Part shown: positions 37,901 through 42,065 of the stretch, one piece after another
How the letters are laid out: each line of letters opens with the position of its first letter
Numbering within the stretch: position 1 is the stretch's first letter
Source of the DNA: Alphaproteobacteria bacterium UBA6149
GTDB taxonomy: Bacteria > Pseudomonadota > Alphaproteobacteria > Rickettsiales > UBA998
Length of the DNA: 42,065 nt
Reading direction: 5' to 3'
Assembly (NCBI GenBank): GCA_002423155.1
Contig: DIUV01000030.1
Location: forward strand, 1-42,065
Made by a program: the position numbers and the translations under genes
Notes under the pieces: generated by a model
What the model saw: the letters and a program-made list of their open reading frames with translations, nothing else
What the model was told of the DNA's origin: nothing
Database searches by the model: none

Positions 37901-39208
37901 ATGACTATACAAGAAAAAATAACCGATATATTAGATAGGCTCAGCAAAGCTCCTTTGCCAGTGATTGACTTGTCTTTAACCCGCATTACCCAGTTTTTGA
38001 ATATGCTGGATAATCCCGAAAAAAGACTGCCGCCAGTCATACATGTTGCGGGCACTAATGGCAAAGGTTCGTTGGTTGCCTATTTGCAGGCAATTTTCAC
38101 TGAAGCTGGCTTTTTGGTGCATAGTTATATTTCACCCCATTTGGTAAGTTTTTCGGAGCGTATAATAATTAATGGCAAACAAATTACTGATGAAAAATTA
38201 TTGGATGTTTTGCAACGCGTTGAACAGAAAAGTAAAAATTTTCCGCTAACTTTCTATGAAGCCACTACAGCGGCAGCATTTTTAGCTTTTTCAGAAAATA
38301 ATGCAGATATTTTGTTGTTAGAAACAGGTCTAGGCGGCAGGCTAGATGCAACAAATATTGTTGAAAAACCATTGCTTACCGCCATAACCCCCATAGGAAT
38401 GGATCACATGAATTTTCTGGGCAATAATTTGCTAGAAATTGCTCAAGAAAAAGCTGGGATTATAAAAAATTCCGTTCCTTGTGTGGTCGGCAACCAAGCC
38501 ATTGAAGTAAATGAATTATTAAAAATAATCGCCCAGCAAAAAAATGCTCCGTTATTTATACAAGGAAGGGATTATAAAATAACAGCGTATAAACAAGCTT
38601 TTGATTACATAGAAGATAATGAACAGCTTGATAATTTAGTGCCGTCGCTGGCAGGTAAGCATCAATATGAAAACGCCGCCACCGCGATTGCCTGTATTAA
38701 AAGACTACCCCAATTTCAAATAAGTGAGAAAAATATACGTAGCGGAATTCAAAAAGCGGTGTGGAATGCACGCCTACAGTTGCTTAAGAGCGGAAATTTA
38801 GTTGAAATACTCCCAAAAGATTGGAATTTATGGCTAGATGGAGGGCATAATCCTGCCGCAGGAGCAATCTTGGCTAATTGGTGTGAACATAATAATAAAA
38901 AACCTTATCTTATTGTGGGGATGGTACAGGGAAAAGATGCTCAGGGTTTTTTGTCACCCCTGAAAGAATATGCTCAATCAACATATTTAGTACCCATAAT
39001 TGGCGAAGAAACATCCATGCAACCCAAGGATTTAGCCGCCGCAATAGCAAATTTATCGCTAGATATAAATATAGAAACATCCGTAAAAGCCGCATTAGAG
39101 CGAATTGTTAGTGAAGTGGATGCGAAAACAGTAGATATACTAATATGTGGTTCATTATATTTAGCTGGTAAAGTTCTTGCACAGAATGACTTGAATAAAA
39201 GGGGCTAA
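37901..39208 (+). CDS. folC: Folylpolyglutamate synthase / dihydrofolate synthase
   Basis: A 435-residue Mur-ligase-family enzyme that joins glutamate to dihydropteroate and to folates. The P-loop HVAGTNGKGS is at about residues 48-57, and ETGLGGRLDATNIV and ITPIGMDHMNFLGNNLLEIAQEKAGI are diagnostic for FolC. WLDGGHNPAAG opens the C-terminal domain. The ATG at 37901 is preferred over an in-frame TTG at 37886; neither has a clear ribosome-binding site. Length is typical. Confidence 0.94.
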   Translation: MTIQEKITDILDRLSKAPLPVIDLSLTRITQFLNMLDNPEKRLPPVIHVAGTNGKGSLVAYLQAIFTEAGFLVHSYISPHLVSFSERIIINGKQITDEKLLDVLQRVEQKSKNFPLTFYEATTAAAFLAFSENNADILLLETGLGGRLDATNIVEKPLLTAITPIGMDHMNFLGNNLLEIAQEKAGIIKNSVPCVVGNQAIEVNELLKIIAQQKNAPLFIQGRDYKITAYKQAFDYIEDNEQLDNLVPSLAGKHQYENAATAIACIKRLPQFQISEKNIRSGIQKAVWNARLQLLKSGNLVEILPKDWNLWLDGGHNPAAGAILANWCEHNNKKPYLIVGMVQGKDAQGFLSPLKEYAQSTYLVPIIGEETSMQPKDLAAAIANLSLDINIETSVKAALERIVSEVDAKTVDILICGSLYLAGKVLAQNDLNKRG

Positions 39209-39247
39209 ACTCGTATATTCAGGCTGAAATCATCTGAAAGGGCAAAT

Positions 39248-39394
39248 ATGTCTGCTTCTGCTAATAGACCTCGTCAGAAATTAATTGTAGTGATGCAGAT
39301 GTGTCGTTTCTTTCTGATGAAGAACCGCAGCGTAGCGGCGCTACGTGAGGATTTTGAAGAAGAAAAAGCGGCACAGATGCGTTGCTACAATTAA
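39248..39394 (+). CDS. Small ORF carrying the palindromic-element core
   Basis: A 48-codon frame between folC and the PAS-domain gene. AAAGGG lies about five bases before the ATG at 39248. The first half (MSASANRPRQKLIVVMQM) is unlike anything I know. The middle (NRSVAALREDF, residues 26-36) is encoded by a palindromic core, GTAGCGGCGCTAC, and matches NRSVAALHEDL in the glycosyltransferase at 28-29 kb in the same reading frame. It could be a real small gene invaded by the element or simply element-derived sequence that stays open. Confidence 0.5.
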   Translation: MSASANRPRQKLIVVMQMCRFFLMKNRSVAALREDFEEEKAAQMRCYN

Positions 39395-39412
39395 TTTATG
39401 ATGAGGTCTAAT

Positions 39413-39841
39413 ATGCGTGTTAATGAAATTCTTTATAACTACTGGAACGAATTGCGCAATAATCGCCGTTTTCCTGATGAATCAGAGATTGATGCGGAAA
39501 AAATCCACAATATTTGGGAATCTTGCTTTCTTATTAGTTATAAGCCTGAATTAAGCAAACCATTATCCTTTGTTTATATGGGTAAAAAGCTAATTTCTGC
39601 TTATGGGGATGATGTGCATGAGCAAGAGATTTGCGAAAAATTACTTTATCCAAATTCCGAGGTTTTACATATTGAAACCGAAAAATTGATTGTTTCTGGC
39701 GAGCCTAGCAATTTTGATGGTGAATTCACCAATAAAACGGGAGAAAATGTACGTTATCGTGCACATATCCTACCTTTGGGACATAGTGGGGAAGATAAAA
39801 TCGGGTTTATTTTGGGCTGTATGGGGTGGAGGAGCTATTAA
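39413..39841 (+). CDS. PAS-domain protein (PAS_5 type)
   Basis: A 142-residue protein of the single-domain PAS_5 family common in alphaproteobacteria. VNEILYNYWNELRNNRRFPDESEIDAEKI is the characteristic beginning, followed by WESCFLISYKPELSKPLSFVYMGKKLISAYG. No kinase, cyclase or DNA-binding domain is attached. The ATG at 39413 is preferred because TGAGGT (39402-39407) lies five bases before it; earlier ATGs at 39398 and 39401 overlap that site. The next gene overlaps by one base (TAATG). Family members are mostly unstudied; a sensory role is assumed. Confidence 0.82.
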   Translation: MRVNEILYNYWNELRNNRRFPDESEIDAEKIHNIWESCFLISYKPELSKPLSFVYMGKKLISAYGDDVHEQEICEKLLYPNSEVLHIETEKLIVSGEPSNFDGEFTNKTGENVRYRAHILPLGHSGEDKIGFILGCMGWRSY

Positions 39842-40257
39842 TGGTAAGATATTATTGGCAGGCAATGGAGTTTGCTCCGTTGGAAATTCCTAAAAACAGT
39901 GTAGAAGAAGATTTGTCGCTGGTTTATAAAATATATTCAGATGATGGTGAATTTGTTAGTATAACCGCCAATAGCGCTGCTGAGGCGATAGAAATTTCTC
40001 AAATAAAAAATCCCACGAAAATAATAAATGCCGCAATTGAACGTGCCAAGATGTTGGAAGCTGGGGTTTTACATCCATTAGATGGAGAAAAATTACAAAC
40101 TAGGGTTACTGACGTTGAAGGAGGAGTGCAAAGAAAATTTGGATTTTTGTTTTTGGAACATGTAGAAGATAGTGCCGAATTGGAACAAGGATTTATGGAA
40201 ATGGACATAAAAACCTTCGCCGATACACAACATCAATATCTTAAGGATGAACAATGA
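39841..40257 (+). CDS. Unknown protein between PAS and PstS-like genes
   Basis: A 138-residue soluble protein I do not recognise. The N-terminus (MVRYYWQAMEFAPLEIP) leads into VYKIYSDDGEFVSITANSAAEAIE and a helical, charged second half ending DTQHQYLKDEQ. There is no signal or membrane segment. GGAGGAG (39827-39833) lies seven bases before the ATG at 39841, which overlaps the PAS gene stop by one base. The stop overlaps the PstS-like start by 4 bases. This arrangement implies a function linked to those neighbours. Confidence 0.72.
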   Translation: MVRYYWQAMEFAPLEIPKNSVEEDLSLVYKIYSDDGEFVSITANSAAEAIEISQIKNPTKIINAAIERAKMLEAGVLHPLDGEKLQTRVTDVEGGVQRKFGFLFLEHVEDSAELEQGFMEMDIKTFADTQHQYLKDEQ

Positions 40258-41276
40258 AAATAATAAAATTATTAGTTTGCTCTTTATCTGTGCTAGTTAG
40301 CGCCAACACAGCATTTGCGCGTGATCGAATACATATAGTTGGTTCTTCAACCGTTTTCCCTTTTGTTACCGCAGTTGCTGAAAAATTTGGCAAGAACAAA
40401 AACAATAAAACGCCAGTGGTTGAATCAACAGGAACGGGCGGCGGATTTAAATTATTCTGCGATGGAGTGGGTGATAAATACCCCGATTTAATCAACGCTT
40501 CTCGTCAAATAAAACCTTCGGAATTAGAATTATGTGAAAAAAACAAAATTGGCAAAATTTCTGAAATAGTTATTGGTTATGATGGCATAACTTTGGCTAA
40601 TGCTAAGAAATCTGCGCCGATGACCATAACCAACCAACAACTTTTTTTAAGCCTAGCGCGACAAGTTCCTCAAAATGGCAAATTAGTACCTAATCATTAT
40701 AAAAAATGGAGCGATATTGATTCCAGCCTACCAAAAGAGGTCATCGCTGTTTATGGCACTCCGCCAACTTCTGGCACGCGGGATACTTTTGTGGAAATTG
40801 TTATGGAAAAAGCCTGTGCCGCCATACCAGAATTTCATAAAGAATATCCAAATGAGCAAGATTTAAAGAAAAATTGCGGTCAAATTCGTGAGGATGGCGC
40901 TTATATTGAAGCAGGTGAAAATGGTAATCTTATCGTACAAAAACTGCTGACCAATCCTAAAGCTTTCGGAATTTTCGGATATAGTTTCTTGGAAACTAAT
41001 GAAAAAAACATCCAAGCAGCTAAAATTGACGGAATTTATCCCAGCTTTGAAAATATTAATAATGGTCGCTACCCGATTTCGCGTAGCCTTTATGTTTATG
41101 TTAAAAATGCCCATATTGATAAAACAGCAGGCTTGGTTGAATTCTTAGAGGAATTAACCAGTGTCAAAGCTTTAGGCGAAGATGGTTATTTAGGGATGAT
41201 TGGTCTGATTACATTGCCAGAAGAAAAGCAGAAAATTATGCGCGATAAAGTGCAAAATTTGAAGAATAAGGGATAA
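40254..41276 (+). CDS. PstS-like phosphate-binding periplasmic protein
   Basis: A 340-residue substrate-binding protein of the PstS/SphX type. The signal peptide ends near TAFA-RD (residue 22). The phosphate-binding elements are visible: VGSSTVFPFVTAVAEKF, STGTGGGFKLFC, NASRQIKPSELELC, and a PTSGTRDTFVEIV block. The fold is complete. The transporter genes pstC, pstA and pstB are not in the window, and the upstream genes are not transport genes, so it may be a stand-alone binding protein or work with distant partners. It overlaps the previous gene by 4 bases and the next gene starts 3 bases after. Confidence 0.88.
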   Translation: MKIIKLLVCSLSVLVSANTAFARDRIHIVGSSTVFPFVTAVAEKFGKNKNNKTPVVESTGTGGGFKLFCDGVGDKYPDLINASRQIKPSELELCEKNKIGKISEIVIGYDGITLANAKKSAPMTITNQQLFLSLARQVPQNGKLVPNHYKKWSDIDSSLPKEVIAVYGTPPTSGTRDTFVEIVMEKACAAIPEFHKEYPNEQDLKKNCGQIREDGAYIEAGENGNLIVQKLLTNPKAFGIFGYSFLETNEKNIQAAKIDGIYPSFENINNGRYPISRSLYVYVKNAHIDKTAGLVEFLEELTSVKALGEDGYLGMIGLITLPEEKQKIMRDKVQNLKNKG

Positions 41277-41279
41277 AAA

Positions 41280-41966
41280 ATGCGTTATATTGCGATTATT
41301 CTAGCTACCTGCTTTTTTTCTTCACCCATATTTTTTTCTTCTCTCGCATGGGCGGCGGCAGATTTAAAAGTTAAGGCAGAAAACCTAACCGAAAATGGTA
41401 AGATAAAAGCGGATTATGCTTATTGTGCTCCAGCTGCAGAAAAGCCCAAAGCAGAAAAACATGTCGAAGATGGTAAAAACAAACGTCCTGCGTTATCATG
41501 GTCAGCAGGTCCGAAAGAGACGCTTTCTTATGCGGTAGTAGTGGTGGATTCTGAAGTACCAACCGATTTTTCCGATGCTAATCAGGAAAATAAGACTATT
41601 CCTGCTGCGCAAAAACGTCAGGATTTTTATCATTGGTTACAGGTAGATATTCCTGCATCTGTGACTATGTTGCCTGAGGGGGCAGGGCGTGGAGCTTTAA
41701 AAACACCTTTAAAAGTGGGAGTTGCTGGCGTAAATGATTATCCTGTGTTTATGAAAAAACCTGCCGCCGAATTCATCGGCTATGATGGTCCCTGTCCGCC
41801 GTGGAATGATGAAAAAATTCATAAATATCATTTTAAAGTCTATGCGCTAAATACTGCCAGTTTAGGTTTGAAAGAAGGTTTTTCCTGGAAAGAGGCAATG
41901 AAGCTGATTGCCAAGCACACAGTTGCTATGGGCGAATTTGTTGCTGATTATTCTTTGTTGAAATAA
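41280..41966 (+). CDS. YbhB/YbcL (PEBP/RKIP-like) periplasmic protein
   Basis: A 228-residue phosphatidylethanolamine-binding-like protein. A signal peptide is clear (residues 1-25, cleavage near LAWA-AA), so it is exported. The family pattern follows: RPALSWSAGPKETLSYAVVVVDSEVP (ligand-site aspartate in VVDSE), FYHWLQVDIPASV, and YDGPCPPWNDEKIHKYHFKVYAL, the classic PEBP loop. Function in bacteria is poorly known. It lies 3 bases after the PstS-like gene and ends the unit. No clear terminator follows; a T-rich stretch and then a repeat copy lie downstream. Confidence 0.9.
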   Translation: MRYIAIILATCFFSSPIFFSSLAWAAADLKVKAENLTENGKIKADYAYCAPAAEKPKAEKHVEDGKNKRPALSWSAGPKETLSYAVVVVDSEVPTDFSDANQENKTIPAAQKRQDFYHWLQVDIPASVTMLPEGAGRGALKTPLKVGVAGVNDYPVFMKKPAAEFIGYDGPCPPWNDEKIHKYHFKVYALNTASLGLKEGFSWKEAMKLIAKHTVAMGEFVADYSLLK

Positions 41967-42007
41967 CTTGTTTTCCAAATTTTTTTGTTTTTTATTCTCA
42001 CTATCCA

Positions 42008-42065
42008 TCGTCATCCCCGCCTTGCGCGGGGATCTGGGGCTACAAATTCGGTCTTTTTTGTGTCC
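42008..42065. repeat. Dispersed palindromic repeat related to family 1 (partial, cut by window end)
   Basis: TCGTCATCCCCGC followed by a short hairpin (ATCCCCGC / GCGGGGAT, 42013-42020 and 42026-42033), then AATTCGGTCTTTTTTGTGTCC. The last part is the reverse complement of the centre of the 24.9-kb copy (24937-24966 region). The element continues beyond the window. Confidence 0.7.

Overview
The window (about 42 kb, AT-rich) reads as chromosomal DNA of an alphaproteobacterium. The clearest signs are a GapR/DUF2312 protein, a COQ9-family protein, a CobT cobaltochelatase subunit, the rpmF-plsX-fabH-ihfA-merR run and a PAS_5 protein. The order virB3-virB4 followed by four large virB6-like genes is the layout known from Rickettsiales (Anaplasmataceae have four tandem virB6 genes, Rickettsia five). 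Arginine (argD, argF), lysine/peptidoglycan (dapE), pyrimidine (pyrC) and folate (pabC, folC) genes are also present. I infer a less reduced or early-branching Rickettsiales-like lineage. This placement is inference and no phylogeny was run.

Layout. 1-1.6 kb: a repeat copy, then pabC and cytochrome b561 on the minus strand. 1.66-10.1 kb: a type IV secretion operon, virB3, virB4, four virB6 paralogues that look like two duplicated pairs, and a 49-residue VirB7-like lipoprotein. 10.1-11.5 kb: rpmJ (L36) and two membrane proteins of unknown role. 11.6-16.5 kb: gltA with an unusual lysine/alanine-rich tail, argD-argF and lptB. 16.6-18.4 kb: a VapC-type toxin-antitoxin pair and dapE. 18.4-20.5 kb, minus strand: COQ9 family, an unknown membrane protein, a DMT transporter. 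20.6-24.9 kb: fumC, a RhuM-family gene, an HI0933-type flavoprotein, lolA. 25.1-25.7 kb: gapR and rpsU, divergent, with back-to-back promoters. 26.4-29.3 kb, minus strand: cobT and a glycosyltransferase whose N-terminus is encoded by a palindromic element. 29.5-32.7 kb: rpmF-plsX-fabH-ihfA-merR. 32.7 kb: tRNA-Pro(GGG). 33-36.4 kb: an SRPBCC protein, a TacA-TacT toxin-antitoxin pair, an unknown membrane protein, a small ORF and pyrC. 36.5-37.8 kb: three unknown proteins. 37.9-42 kb: folC, a small ORF, then a tight run of PAS protein, unknown protein, PstS-like binding protein and YbhB-like protein.

The non-coding DNA is rich in palindromic dispersed repeats. At least three families can be seen: one ending in CTGTCGTGTAGGGT with four copies and a related partial copy at the window end; an element with 21-bp terminal inverted repeats after argF; and a long nested hairpin after rpsU. 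A fourth is translated in frame inside the glycosyltransferase gene, and its core recurs in the same frame in a 48-codon ORF after folC. This resembles the coding palindromic elements of Rickettsia. No transposase, integrase, CRISPR array or rRNA was seen.

The observations most worth following are the histone-like tail on citrate synthase, the in-frame palindromic element, and the VirB6 set with its small lipoprotein. No gap between genes exceeds about 300 bases.
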